From assembly GCA_046485045.1 (NCBI GenBank), contig JAWOHT010000007.1:9133-73132 (forward strand): DNA of 64,000 nt, read 5' to 3'. This document shows, piece after piece, positions 1 through 8,596 of the stretch. The DNA comes from JAFGPL01 sp046485045 (GTDB lineage Bacteria; Bacteroidota; Bacteroidia; Bacteroidales; UBA10428). How positions within the stretch are numbered: position 1 is the stretch's first letter; each line of letters opens with the position of its first letter. The notes under the pieces are model-generated. The model saw nothing but the letters and a program-made list of their open reading frames with translations, was not told where the DNA came from and ran no database searches. The position numbers were made by a program, and so were the translations under genes.

Positions 1-139
1 AGACCTTATGGAGAAACTGGGTATCTATGAGGTATCTCCCGAAGATTTCGCGCTGTGTGAATTTATTTGCACATCTAAAACAGAAATACAGTCAATTGTG
101 AGGAAAGGATTGGATTTGATGATAAAAGAAATGAATTAG
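1..139 (+). CDS. nqrA: NqrA, Na+-translocating NADH:quinone reductase subunit A (C-terminal end only)
   Basis: Only the last 45 or so codons are present; the gene starts before the window. The readable frame ends in a segment with FICTSKTEIQ followed by IVRKGLDLMIKE, which resembles the conserved tail of NqrA. NqrA is the large subunit, without transmembrane helices, of the sodium-pumping NADH:quinone oxidoreductase and is associated with quinone binding. The stop codon lies 25 bases before nqrB and in the usual nqrABCDEF order, which supports the call strongly despite the short length. Confidence 0.9.
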   Translation, partial: DLMEKLGIYEVSPEDFALCEFICTSKTEIQSIVRKGLDLMIKEMN

Positions 140-164
140 CCACCGTGTTTAATCTGGATTATGA

Positions 165-1349
165 ATGAAAGCCTTACGAAAATATATAGATAAAATTAAA
201 CCCAATTTTCAGAAGGGGGGAAAGTTTGAGAAACTGCATTCAACTTTTGATGCGTTTGAAACCTTTCTTTTTGTCCCGAACAAGGTCACCACAGCCGGGG
301 CGCACATCCGCGATGCAGCAGACATGAAAAGAACCATGGCGTTGGTTGTTCTTGCCATGGTGCCTGCTTTGCTTTTTGGGATGTGGAACACAGGATACCA
401 GCATTATGCTGCCCTGGGTGAAGTAAAAACTTTCTGGCCTGTGGTTTGGTACGGATTTTTACAGGTATTCCCGATTATCGTAGTATCTTATGTTACAGGT
501 CTTGGAATTGAGTTTGTCTTTGCCCAGATTCGCGGTCACGAAGTAAACGAGGGATTTCTTGTTACAGGAATGCTCATTCCCCTGGTAGTTCCGGTAGATG
601 TGCCTTTATGGATGGTGGCAGTGTCCACGGCTTTTGCAGTCATTATCGGCAAAGAGGTTTTCGGCGGAACAGGGATGAACATCCTCAATCCGGCCCTTAC
701 TGCCCGGGCTTTTCTGTTTTTTGCCTATCCGGCCGAAATGTCGGGTGACAAGGTGTGGATCGCAGGGTTAAAAAACGGAACAGCGCTGGATGGCTTTTCC
801 GGAGAAACCATCCTGGGCCAGGCGGCTGCAGGGAAATCGATTTTTACCAATGGCCTGGAAAAAATCTATACCACCGCCGATATGTTCTTTGGTACAGTAC
901 CGGGCTCAATCGGCGAAACTTCAACACTGGCTATACTCATTGGGGCCGCGATTCTGATTTTTACCGGTATCGGAAGCTGGAAAATTATGTCGACGGTATT
1001 TGCCGGGGGTTTATTCATGGGCTTGATACTTAATCTTTTTGCCGTTAATTCATATATGGAAATTCCGGCATGGGAACACCTTATGCTGGGCGGGTTTGCT
1101 TTCGGGGCCGTATTTATGGCCACCGACCCTGTTACTGCCACCCAGACCGAAAAGGGAAAATACATCTATGGTTTTCTTATCGGAGTGCTGGCAATTCTTG
1201 TCAGGGTGCTGAACCCCGCTTATCCCGAGGGCATGATGCTTGCCATTTTATTTATGAATGTGTTCGCACCGCTGATTGACCATTATGCTGTTGAAGCAAA
1301 TATCAAAAAACGACTGAAAAGATTGAATGCTAATGTAAAACCGGTTTGA
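165..1349 (+). CDS. nqrB: NqrB, Na+-NQR membrane subunit B
   Basis: This is an integral membrane subunit of the Na+-pumping NADH:quinone oxidoreductase, 394 residues, close to the family length. It has a soluble amino-terminal stretch of about 55 residues and then many hydrophobic helices. The segment PGSIGETST near residues 246-254 corresponds to the region where NqrB carries FMN covalently on threonine, and the motif NPALTARAFLFFAYP near residue 175 is typical of the NqrB/RnfD family. An ATG four bases earlier (161) is out of frame, so 165 is taken as the start. The gene is followed after one base by nqrC, indicating one operon. In this enzyme NqrB is a core part of the sodium path. Confidence 0.97.
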   Translation: MKALRKYIDKIKPNFQKGGKFEKLHSTFDAFETFLFVPNKVTTAGAHIRDAADMKRTMALVVLAMVPALLFGMWNTGYQHYAALGEVKTFWPVVWYGFLQVFPIIVVSYVTGLGIEFVFAQIRGHEVNEGFLVTGMLIPLVVPVDVPLWMVAVSTAFAVIIGKEVFGGTGMNILNPALTARAFLFFAYPAEMSGDKVWIAGLKNGTALDGFSGETILGQAAAGKSIFTNGLEKIYTTADMFFGTVPGSIGETSTLAILIGAAILIFTGIGSWKIMSTVFAGGLFMGLILNLFAVNSYMEIPAWEHLMLGGFAFGAVFMATDPVTATQTEKGKYIYGFLIGVLAILVRVLNPAYPEGMMLAILFMNVFAPLIDHYAVEANIKKRLKRLNANVKPV

Positions 1350-1350
1350 A

Positions 1351-2181
1351 ATGAAACATTTCAGTAATACATATATCTACATATTTTCTGCTGTGATGGT
1401 AATTGTTGTGGCTGTATTGCTTTCTTTCGTCTCGCAGTTGCTGAAACCAATTCAGGAAAAAAACGAGCGTACAGAGCAGATGAGGAATATTCTTGCTGCA
1501 GTAAACGTGGAGGCAACAGCCAGGAATGCCGAACAGCTTTATAATAAATATATCAAAGAGAGTTTTGTTATTAATCCCGATGGAGAAGAGTCAGATCATC
1601 TTAATCCGCTGACTGTTGACCTGAAAAAGCAGGCAACAACCATTGCCTCTGTCAATACACTTAAACTGAAACTGGTTGAACGTAAGATTAGTCCCTTTAA
1701 AAAAGCCATTGCCGGTACTAAAAAAAATAAACTAACAGATTCAGCTTTAGTGAATGATGAAATATCAAAGCTCAGTCAAACATTGCAATTGCCTGTTTAT
1801 ATTTGCACGAAAGATGAAAAAAAATACTATGTTTTTGCGCTAAGGGGCAAAGGGTTATGGGGACCAGTATGGGGTTATATTTCGCTTGAAGATGATTTCA
1901 ACACAGTTTACGGGGCTTATTTCGACCACAAATCCGAAACTCCCGGACTGGGCGCTGAAATTAAAACCCCGGTGTTTTATAGTCAGTTCAGGAATAAAAA
2001 GATTTACAATGAAAGCAGCACACTGGTTTCTGTCAAGGTGTTGAAGGGCGGAGGTTCAGATACCAATCCACACAGCGTAGACGCCATTTCGGGGGGCACC
2101 ATTACCAGCAAGGGTGTTGAAAAGATGCTTGAAGACTGGCTTGACCAGTACAACCTTTTTATTAAAAATCAAAAAGAGTAA
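1351..2181 (+). CDS. nqrC: NqrC, Na+-NQR subunit C with covalent FMN
   Basis: This 276-residue protein has a single amino-terminal membrane anchor (about residues 8-28) and a periplasmic FMN-binding domain. The flavinylation motif is DAISGGTITS, with the acceptor threonine at about residue 250; the usual form is SGAT, so the alanine to glycine change is a small variation. Family knowledge says ApbE attaches FMN to this threonine, and apbE closes this operon at 4764. The gene starts one base after nqrB and ends three bases before nqrD, so translation is probably coupled. The length is slightly above the roughly 250-260 residues common for NqrC. Confidence 0.96.
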   Translation: MKHFSNTYIYIFSAVMVIVVAVLLSFVSQLLKPIQEKNERTEQMRNILAAVNVEATARNAEQLYNKYIKESFVINPDGEESDHLNPLTVDLKKQATTIASVNTLKLKLVERKISPFKKAIAGTKKNKLTDSALVNDEISKLSQTLQLPVYICTKDEKKYYVFALRGKGLWGPVWGYISLEDDFNTVYGAYFDHKSETPGLGAEIKTPVFYSQFRNKKIYNESSTLVSVKVLKGGGSDTNPHSVDAISGGTITSKGVEKMLEDWLDQYNLFIKNQKE

Positions 2182-2184
2182 ATT

Positions 2185-2832
2185 ATGAGAGGAAAAGAAC
2201 CTATGTTTTCTTCGAAAAATATGAAACTGGTCACCGGGCCGCTTAACAAAAGTAACCCGGTTACGGTGCTGGTGCTTGGAATATGCTCAGCCCTGGCTGT
2301 TACTGTAAAGCTTGAACCATCGGTGGTGATGGCCGTTTCGGTAATGGCTGTTTTGGCAGTATCGAATGTGGTAATTTCTGCCATGCGCAGTTATATTCCT
2401 CCACGAATAAGGATTATTGTTCAGCTGGTAGTAATTGCCGCAATGGTAATTCTTGTAGACCAGGTTCTTAAAGCATATGCATACGATGTCAGCAAGCAGT
2501 TATCGGTATTTGTAGGTCTCATTATTACAAATTGCATCATCATGGGACGTCTCGAGGCGTTTGCACTTGGAAACAAACCCTGGCCTTCTTTTCTCGATGG
2601 CATTGGCAATGCTGCAGGATACGGTCTCATACTCGTGATTGTGGCTTTTTTTCGTGAACTGCTGGGTTCGGGCACCATCTGGGGATATCCGGTTTTGGAG
2701 AAAATTGGGCTTTATGAAACAGGTTATGTCAATAACGGCATGATGATACTTCCTCCAATGGCGCTCATAACAGTGGGGATAATCATCTGGATACAACGGG
2801 GAAAAAATAAAGACCTTATTGAAACCAACTAA
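2185..2832 (+). CDS. nqrD: NqrD, Na+-NQR membrane subunit D
   Basis: A 215-residue polytopic membrane protein with about six hydrophobic helices. The segment SVFVGLIITNCIIMGRLEAFA is the conserved NqrD/RnfE signature; NqrD and NqrE are structurally inverted relatives that hold an iron centre between them in the enzyme, according to work on the family. The final residues are charged and cytoplasmic in character. The ATG at 2185 is used; a second ATG at 2203 is possible and would start closer to the family norm. It lies three bases after nqrC and 11 before nqrE. Confidence 0.96.
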   Translation: MRGKEPMFSSKNMKLVTGPLNKSNPVTVLVLGICSALAVTVKLEPSVVMAVSVMAVLAVSNVVISAMRSYIPPRIRIIVQLVVIAAMVILVDQVLKAYAYDVSKQLSVFVGLIITNCIIMGRLEAFALGNKPWPSFLDGIGNAAGYGLILVIVAFFRELLGSGTIWGYPVLEKIGLYETGYVNNGMMILPPMALITVGIIIWIQRGKNKDLIETN

Positions 2833-2843
2833 CTCATTGTAAT

Positions 2844-3461
2844 ATGGAGAATTTGTTAAATATATTCGTCAAATCGGTTTTCATTGACAACATGATCTTT
2901 GCCTATTTTCTGGGCATGTGTTCTTACCTTGCTGTTTCTAAAACCGTGAAAACATCGGTTGGATTGGGTATTGCCGTGATATTTGTAATCGGCATCACCG
3001 TTCCTGTAAACTATCTTATTGAAAATTATATATTACAAGACGGGGCATTGACATGGATAAGCCCCAAACTGGCCGATGTTGACCTGAGTTTTTTAAGTTT
3101 TATCATGTTTATTGCTGTAATAGCCTCCATCGTGCAGCTTGTTGAAATGATCATAGAAAAATTCAGTCCGGCTTTATACAATTCCCTTGGCATATTTCTT
3201 CCGCTTATTGCTGTCAATTGTGCCATACTTGGGGCAGCCCTGTTTATGCAGGAGCGCGAATACAGTACTTTAGCAGAAGCTACTTCATTCGGGCTGGGTT
3301 CGGGAGTAGGCTGGTTTCTTGCCATCGTAGGCATTGCAGCCATCAGAGAGAAAATAAGGTATTCTAACGTACCGCCTCCATTAAGGGGTCTTGGTATTAC
3401 CTTTATTATCACCGGGCTAATGGGTATTGCCTTTATGAGTTTCATGGGCATAACATTATAA
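2844..3461 (+). CDS. nqrE: NqrE, Na+-NQR membrane subunit E
   Basis: A 205-residue polytopic membrane protein. The opening FVKSVFIDNMIFAYFLGMCSYLAVS and the later IFLPLIAVNCAILGAALF carry the conserved cysteines of NqrE, which together with those of NqrD bind the membrane-embedded iron centre in family members. The length equals that of typical NqrE (about 200). It sits between nqrD and nqrF with short gaps and no terminator, so it belongs to the same transcript. Confidence 0.96.
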   Translation: MENLLNIFVKSVFIDNMIFAYFLGMCSYLAVSKTVKTSVGLGIAVIFVIGITVPVNYLIENYILQDGALTWISPKLADVDLSFLSFIMFIAVIASIVQLVEMIIEKFSPALYNSLGIFLPLIAVNCAILGAALFMQEREYSTLAEATSFGLGSGVGWFLAIVGIAAIREKIRYSNVPPPLRGLGITFIITGLMGIAFMSFMGITL

Positions 3462-3497
3462 CTGTTTGAAAGGATTTATATTAATATTATTTGAAAA

Positions 3498-4754
3498 ATG
3501 ACTGTTTTATTGTCTCTTTTCGGAATCATAGCCATAAGCGTTTTGGTGTTTCTTGTTATCATCCTTGCGCTGGTTGCCCTTCTCTTATTTGCAAGAAAAA
3601 AACTTATTCCCCAGGGTGAGGTTTCCATGACCATCAATGATGAAAAAGAGATTAATGTCACCCCGGGCAACTCTATTCTTACAGTTTTGTCAAACAATGG
3701 CGTCTTTCTGCCTTCTGCCTGTGGCGGTGGTGGGACCTGTGGCATGTGCAGGTGTCAGGTATTAGAAGGTGGCGGGTCAATATTGCCAACAGAAACAGGA
3801 TTTTTTACGAGAAAAGAACAACAGAATAACTGGCGCCTCGGCTGCCAGGTGAAGGTAAAACAAAACCTGAAGATACATGTTCCCGAAGAGGTTATGGGAA
3901 TTAAAAAATGGGAGTGCGAAGTGGTGTCAAACCGAAATGTGGCAACATTTATCAAAGAATTTGTAGTAAAACTACCCGAAGGGGAAAGCCTCAATTTCAA
4001 ATCGGGAGGATATGTTCAGATTGATGTACCGAAATACGAGATGAACTTCATGGATATTGAAGTGGAACCGCAGTTCAGGGACGAATGGGATAAGTATAAT
4101 ATGTGGGAACTGAAGATGAAAAACACCGAAGAGACTTTCAGGGCATACTCCATGGCCAACCACCCTGCCGAAGGAAATATCGTGATGCTGAATATCCGAA
4201 TCGCCACCCCACCTTGGGACAGGGCCAAAGGCACATTTATGAGTGTACCGCCGGGTATTTGTTCATCTTATGTCTTTTCAAGAAAACCGGGCGATAAAGT
4301 TTCGTTATCAGGGCCTTACGGAGAATTTTTCATCAAAGACACCAACCGCGAAATGGTATATATCGGCGGAGGTGCAGGAATGGCCCCTTTGCGCTCACAT
4401 CTCTTTCACCTTTTCCACACACTTAAGACCAACCGTAAAGTATCGTACTGGTATGGGGCACGATCGAAAAGAGAGATCTTTTACGAAGACCATTTCAGGG
4501 AAATAGAAAAGAGGTTTCCTAACTTTAAATTTAACATTGCCCTTTCAGAACCCTTGTCAGAAGATAAATGGAAAGGATATACCGGATTTATTCACCAGGT
4601 ACTGTATGATGATTTTCTTAGTACACACAGCGAGCCCGAAGACATAGAATATTACCTTTGCGGCCCGCCAATGATGAACGATGCGGTGCAGAAGATGCTA
4701 TATAACCTTGGGGTGCCGGATGAAATGATAGCGTTTGATGATTTCGGAGGCTGA
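3498..4754 (+). CDS. nqrF: NqrF, NADH-oxidising [2Fe-2S] flavoprotein subunit
   Basis: NqrF is the entry point for electrons: it oxidises NADH through FAD and a [2Fe-2S] centre. The 418-residue protein has an amino-terminal membrane helix (about residues 3-26), then a ferredoxin domain with ACGGGGTCGMCRC and a later GCQV cysteine (about residues 75-120), then an FAD-binding domain with RAYSMAN (about residue 215) and an NADH-binding domain with GGGAGMAPLRSH and YLCGPPMM. The carboxy-terminal FDDFGG is typical of the family. All expected cofactor residues are visible. It starts 36 bases after nqrE and is followed 9 bases later by apbE. Confidence 0.97.
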   Translation: MTVLLSLFGIIAISVLVFLVIILALVALLLFARKKLIPQGEVSMTINDEKEINVTPGNSILTVLSNNGVFLPSACGGGGTCGMCRCQVLEGGGSILPTETGFFTRKEQQNNWRLGCQVKVKQNLKIHVPEEVMGIKKWECEVVSNRNVATFIKEFVVKLPEGESLNFKSGGYVQIDVPKYEMNFMDIEVEPQFRDEWDKYNMWELKMKNTEETFRAYSMANHPAEGNIVMLNIRIATPPWDRAKGTFMSVPPGICSSYVFSRKPGDKVSLSGPYGEFFIKDTNREMVYIGGGAGMAPLRSHLFHLFHTLKTNRKVSYWYGARSKREIFYEDHFREIEKRFPNFKFNIALSEPLSEDKWKGYTGFIHQVLYDDFLSTHSEPEDIEYYLCGPPMMNDAVQKMLYNLGVPDEMIAFDDFGG

Positions 4755-4763
4755 TCTGAAAAT

Positions 4764-5786
4764 ATGAAAAAAAAAATTGTTAAAGCAATAATTGCATTGG
4801 TAATTATCGCGACGCTTATTATCGCCGGCAGGTATCATTTCCCTCGGTCATATTCTTCTCTTCGCGGCTTTACGCAGGGAACAACCTATCTGGTTACCTA
4901 TTTAAACAAAGAGGAAATAAACCTGCAACCTGCGATTGATTCACTTCTTGCAGCCTTCGACACATCGCTTTCTACCTACAATCAGGAATCTGTTATCTCG
5001 AAAGTGAATTACAACGATACCAATGTTGTGTTGGATGACCGTTTCATTAAGGTTTTTAATAAATCGAGAGAGGTGTACCATGAGTCGGGCGGGGCTTTCG
5101 ACATAACTGTTGCCCCGGTTGTAAACGCCTGGGGGTTCGGGTTTACAGACAAAGCAGAAGTCGACAGCGCTTTAATTGACAGCCTGGTGGCATTTGTGGG
5201 GATGGATAAGATTAGAATAGAAAACGGAAAAGTAATTAAAGAATACCCCCAGATTATGCTCGATGTAAATGCCATTGCCCAGGGCTATTCGGCAGATGTG
5301 GTTTCTGAATTTCTCGACCTGAAAGGTATAAAAGACTACCTTGTTGAAATAGGCGGCGAAGTACGCACCAAAGGCAGGAACCCGAAAGGCAGAGACTGGA
5401 CAATAGGGATTGATAAGCCATTGGATAATAATCTGGTTCCGGGAAGTAATTTACAGGCAAAGCTCAGGCTGAAGAACCTGGCTATGGCCACGTCGGGCAA
5501 TTACCGCAAATTCTTTGAAGAAAACGGCCAGAAATTTGTGCACTCCATCAACCCAAAGACAGGGTATCCGGTATCAAGCAACCTGCTTAGTGCAACAGTG
5601 ATAGCAGACGATTGCATTACAGCCGATGCCTGGGCCACTGCATTTATGGTAATGGGGCTCAGTGAAACCATTGAATTTCTTAACAAACAGGAAAAGTTGC
5701 ATGCCTACCTCATATATAGCGACGAAAACGGGAACCTGAAAACATATTCAACAAATGGCTTGGGGCAATTGATTGAAGAAGAGTAA
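4764..5786 (+). CDS. apbE: ApbE, FAD:protein FMN transferase
   Basis: ApbE transfers FMN from FAD to threonines of NqrB and NqrC outside the membrane. The 340-residue protein has an amino-terminal hydrophobic segment (residues 5-22) with no lipobox cysteine, so it looks membrane-anchored rather than a lipoprotein. Family motifs seen are GGAFDITVAPVVNAWGFG (about residue 110), LDVNAIAQGYSAD (about 170), IGGEVRTKG, ATSGNYRKFF and INPKTGYPV, plus ADAWATAFMVMG. The gene follows nqrF by nine bases, which fits its role of flavinylating the products of this operon. It is the last gene of the nqr cluster; the next gene is convergent. Confidence 0.96.
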   Translation: MKKKIVKAIIALVIIATLIIAGRYHFPRSYSSLRGFTQGTTYLVTYLNKEEINLQPAIDSLLAAFDTSLSTYNQESVISKVNYNDTNVVLDDRFIKVFNKSREVYHESGGAFDITVAPVVNAWGFGFTDKAEVDSALIDSLVAFVGMDKIRIENGKVIKEYPQIMLDVNAIAQGYSADVVSEFLDLKGIKDYLVEIGGEVRTKGRNPKGRDWTIGIDKPLDNNLVPGSNLQAKLRLKNLAMATSGNYRKFFEENGQKFVHSINPKTGYPVSSNLLSATVIADDCITADAWATAFMVMGLSETIEFLNKQEKLHAYLIYSDENGNLKTYSTNGLGQLIEEE

Positions 5787-5848
5787 GTAAATGAAAAATA
5801 ACTGAAGTGTCAATGGGCGTGAATTCTATTGTCTCCTCAGAATGATGG

Positions 5849-6511
5849 TTAATAACTTCGTCTGAAAACACCACAGTAAAAACTCCTTTCGCCAATGTAA
5901 ACATAAACATCATTATATGAGGAAGTAAGAGGTGGAACAATAACTTTTAAACCGGTCGGGTTCATACTTACAATTTTGGCTGAAACATTATAAAATTTTA
6001 CTGAAAAAGGTGATGGATTTGTACCAAAGTTATCACCGGTTATAGTAACAGTATCACCTGAATGACCTATCGCAGGATACATTCCATAGATATGCAGCGG
6101 TAACACTTCAAATGTCTGTTGACTGCCGTAAACAGTTCCTTTGATATTTGTCAGATATGTATGATATACATTTGTGTAACTGTTGATAGGCGAATAGCTA
6201 TACTGATAATTGCCTTTACCGGGAGAACTTCCCAGCGATATTTTATTGCCTGGTTGTGAAGGAAAACGAGTACTGTATGGTGTAGTAATGTTGGGTGTAG
6301 TAATGTATGGTGTTGTTGCACCGATTATAAATCCGTACTCAAGTATTTCGAAAGTACCATCTTCAATAATATTCCCATTAAGAATTACCTCAACAGCAGA
6401 GATTGTTTCCGGTTTCAGGGTTTCAATTCTGGGGTGCACTTCCTTTTCCTCTTCACACATACAGAAGATAAAGACAATAACCGGAAGCATTGCAATACGA
6501 ACTTTAATCAT
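5849..6511 (-). CDS. TIG/IPT-domain secreted protein, shorter paralogue of its neighbour
   Basis: Function unknown. From the ATG at 6511 the protein has about 220 residues: a hydrophobic amino-terminal signal, a region matching the start of the neighbouring gene product (ETISAVEVILNGNIIEDGTFEILEYGF against SPATVSGTEALLRGSVIQKGSFEILDYGF) and one TIG/IPT-like domain (PAIGHSGDTVTITGDNFG). The paralogue at 6528 has a second TIG domain that is missing here, so this copy is shorter. The signal ends in FCMCEEE, a poor lipobox. An earlier in-frame ATG at 6577 would overlap the upstream gene and is less likely. A 15-base tandem repeat encodes three (I/A)TTP(Y/N) units. Tandem duplication followed by divergence is inferred. 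Confidence 0.75.
   Translation of the reverse strand: MIKVRIAMLPVIVFIFCMCEEEKEVHPRIETLKPETISAVEVILNGNIIEDGTFEILEYGFIIGATTPYITTPNITTPYSTRFPSQPGNKISLGSSPGKGNYQYSYSPINSYTNVYHTYLTNIKGTVYGSQQTFEVLPLHIYGMYPAIGHSGDTVTITGDNFGTNPSPFSVKFYNVSAKIVSMNPTGLKVIVPPLTSSYNDVYVYIGERSFYCGVFRRSY
6276..6320. repeat. Three 15-bp tandem units inside the TIG protein gene
   Basis: Three adjacent units, 6276-6290, 6291-6305 and 6306-6320, share the pattern TxxGGTGTxGTxxxx. On the coding (minus) strand they spell ATTPY, ITTPN and ITTPY. The unit length is a multiple of three, so changes in copy number would keep the reading frame. The paralogous gene at 6528-7418 lacks these units and instead has a run of serines at the equivalent place. 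Confidence 0.8.
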
Positions 6512-6527
6512 TTTATGAAAAAAAAAA

Positions 6528-7418
6528 TTAATTAATGATAAACTGCTGCGAAAAAATATAAGGTCCACCTCCCTCATATTCCACTTTTATATTCACAGCT
6601 CCTGATAATCCACTTGGAACGCTAGCAGATACATAACCATATGATGATGCAACAGATGCATAAACCTTAGTAGAATTAAAGTAAACATAGTAAGACCTGC
6701 CTCCCAGAAAATTACCATAAATGTACAAGGTATTACCGGTAGTTCCTGATTTTGGAAAGAACTCATAAAAATTTGGCAATATGTTCAGGCTCCCGCAATT
6801 ATAATTATTACCATCATTTCTGGTACGAAGGTATATAGTATACCGATTGCTATATGAAGATTCATAGAAAGAGTTTACCACAAACCGGGCATAAGTATCA
6901 TTAGCTTCTATCACAAGACTTTCATACGAGCCTATTGTTACCTTTAAAGAGCCGGGGCTGGTACCCAGGTTTCTTCCAAAAATGGTTACGGTATCCCCAA
7001 CACTCACAACATACTTATTCATACCAGAAATACTAACAGGCAAAAAATCTATCTGTTTTGTATCCCCATATATTGTGCCTTCAGTATTGGTAATATATGT
7101 CATATAATAGTAATTCGAAAAATTGCCAATACTTGAGTATTTGTATTCATAAATGCCATTTTCAGGATTATTGCCCAATGAAATAATGTAACCCGAAGAG
7201 CTTGATGAGTTGGTTTTTACAACAAAACCATAATCAAGGATTTCAAATGAACCTTTTTGAATTACTGATCCCCTCAGCAGTGCTTCTGTTCCTGAAACTG
7301 TAGCCGGCGATAAAGTTCTTATTTCAGGGTGTTCGTCTTCTTTTTCACACGCGACAGATAGAATAACAGAAAAAATAATAAGGCTGATTACTGTTAACTT
7401 ATTAATAATTTTTTTCAT
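6528..7418 (-). CDS. Lipoprotein with two TIG/IPT-like domains
   Basis: A 296-residue predicted lipoprotein of unknown function. The signal sequence ends in a good lipobox, SVACEKED, so the mature protein should start at Cys24 and be membrane-anchored. Two immunoglobulin-like TIG/IPT repeats are visible: MNKYVVSVGDTVTIFGRNLG (about residue 135) and FFPKSGTTGNTLYIYGNFLG (about residue 220). TIG domains in Bacteroidota lipoproteins often mediate binding to glycans or proteins, but no partner can be named here. The gene lies 11 bases after the outer-membrane protein gene and 16 before the shorter paralogue, so the three probably form one transcript. Confidence 0.8.
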   Translation of the reverse strand: MKKIINKLTVISLIIFSVILSVACEKEDEHPEIRTLSPATVSGTEALLRGSVIQKGSFEILDYGFVVKTNSSSSSGYIISLGNNPENGIYEYKYSSIGNFSNYYYMTYITNTEGTIYGDTKQIDFLPVSISGMNKYVVSVGDTVTIFGRNLGTSPGSLKVTIGSYESLVIEANDTYARFVVNSFYESSYSNRYTIYLRTRNDGNNYNCGSLNILPNFYEFFPKSGTTGNTLYIYGNFLGGRSYYVYFNSTKVYASVASSYGYVSASVPSGLSGAVNIKVEYEGGGPYIFSQQFIIN

Positions 7419-7429
7419 AGCATCAAATA

Positions 7430-8188
7430 TTAAAAAATGTAACCCAGGCGAATACCATTGATGAGTGATGGCCCAAATTTAAAGTCATTTGCATCGTTTT
7501 CATCAGGCACTGTAATTGATGGAAAGCTATTGCCGGAAGTGCTTTTTATGTCTATTTCATATTCCATCTTTTTATATATGATATATTTTCCTCCCAGATT
7601 GAATTCATAACCCAGGTAGAGGTTCTTACTTATATAAAAATCGAAACCGGTGAGCAAGTTAAGCCCAAATGAATAATTTGCATTATTACCAATTCTTGTT
7701 GTTGTAGTATAGTATCCCTGATTAGTCAGAATGGTTTCAGTTTTAAAAGTAACATTTGTATAGGTCGTTTTGGAATCCTGGTTTTCAATAATATTTTTTG
7801 TCCACGAATCTGTAAATGTAAAATCAAACCCGATATATGGTGACAAACGTTTTGTTCCGGAGAAATGTTTTTCCCGGCCAAAAGACAAGGCTATTTCATA
7901 AATATTTGATTTATTCTTGTAGTCTCTTGGAGTGGTATTGTATATAAATTCTGATGACTCATCATGAGTTTCAACGTTGAACATAAATCCAAAACGGTAA
8001 CATTTATTACTCTTGTCAAAAAATCTCAGCTTAATCTGGTTGATAGAATTGTTAAAGCTGAGTTCTCCCTGCAACAAATTAACATTTAGCTCAGTAGAAA
8101 TATTGCCTATCCCTGCTTTCAGGGTATCCTGCGATTTAAGGTTAAGCGCGGTAAAAAGCGTTAGCAAAACAATGATAGTTCTTTTCAT
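7430..8188 (-). CDS. Predicted outer-membrane beta-barrel protein
   Basis: A 252-residue secreted protein with a signal peptide (MKRTIIVLLTLFTALNLKSQ, cleavage after SQ likely). The rest consists of alternating polar and hydrophobic strands (for example RFGFMFNVET, LSPYIGFDFTFTDSW, SFGLNLLTGFDFYI, LYLGYEFNLGGKYIIY) and ends in IRLGYIF with a terminal phenylalanine, the usual outer-membrane insertion signal. The size suits an 8- to 10-strand barrel. No closer family is recognised. It is the first gene of a three-gene minus-strand cluster with two TIG-domain proteins, which suggests a shared cell-surface role (inference). Confidence 0.75.
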   Translation of the reverse strand: MKRTIIVLLTLFTALNLKSQDTLKAGIGNISTELNVNLLQGELSFNNSINQIKLRFFDKSNKCYRFGFMFNVETHDESSEFIYNTTPRDYKNKSNIYEIALSFGREKHFSGTKRLSPYIGFDFTFTDSWTKNIIENQDSKTTYTNVTFKTETILTNQGYYTTTTRIGNNANYSFGLNLLTGFDFYISKNLYLGYEFNLGGKYIIYKKMEYEIDIKSTSGNSFPSITVPDENDANDFKFGPSLINGIRLGYIF

Positions 8189-8357
8189 ATAAGTTATTAG
8201 CTTTTAGGTGTCTGGAAAATAATAGCATTTCTTTTTAAGGCGAATTATATTTTTAAAAAAAAGTGCGGGTTAAATATAAAAAAAATATTACAATTACTTT
8301 GCAAAAATTCATCAAATGTAAAATTTAACGAAAAAGCCAACCATCCCCCGGTTCCTC

Positions 8358-8392
8358 AAAAAAAAAGATTGATTAGAATAATCCAATCAATC
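8358..8392 (-). terminator. Rho-independent terminator after the tRNA pair
   Basis: Read on the minus strand, GATTGATT (8392-8385) and AATCAATC (8374-8367) form a perfect 8-bp stem, followed by a run of nine T (8366-8358). It lies just beyond the 3' end of tRNA-Gly and should end the tRNA transcript. Confidence 0.85.
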
Positions 8393-8404
8393 AATTAATT
8401 TTTG

Positions 8405-8477
8405 AGCGGGAAACGGGATTCGAACCCGCGACCTAAAGCTTGGGAAGCTTTCACTCTACCAACTGAGCTATTCCCGC
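8405..8477 (-). tRNA. tRNA-Gly (anticodon CCC)
   Basis: The minus strand folds as a full cloverleaf: acceptor GCGGGAA/TTCCCGC, D arm AGCTCAGTTGGTAGAGT, anticodon stem AAAGC/GCTTT around loop TTCCCAA (anticodon CCC), and T arm GCGGGTTCGAATCCCGT. The CCA end is not encoded. It reads GGG glycine codons. It lies 119 bases downstream of tRNA-Thr, probably in the same transcript. Confidence 0.95.
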
Positions 8478-8596
8478 AATTATGACGGTCAAAAATATAA
8501 AAAAAATTAATATTAATACCCCATACTTTCAAATAATAATCATCAACTCCCTCAATCTCCTATCAATCTCAAATCGATAAATCTCTCAATAAAAAG

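Noticed and set aside
5787..5848. Hidden second TIG domain after the shorter lipoprotein gene by frameshift
   Set aside because: Other reading frames downstream of the stop do not resemble the second TIG domain of the paralogue, so the copy is truly shorter rather than frameshifted.
8358..8392. Inverted repeat near the tRNAs as a possible attachment site
   Set aside because: It has a perfect stem followed by nine T on the minus strand and fits a terminator; no integrase gene or duplicated tRNA end was seen.
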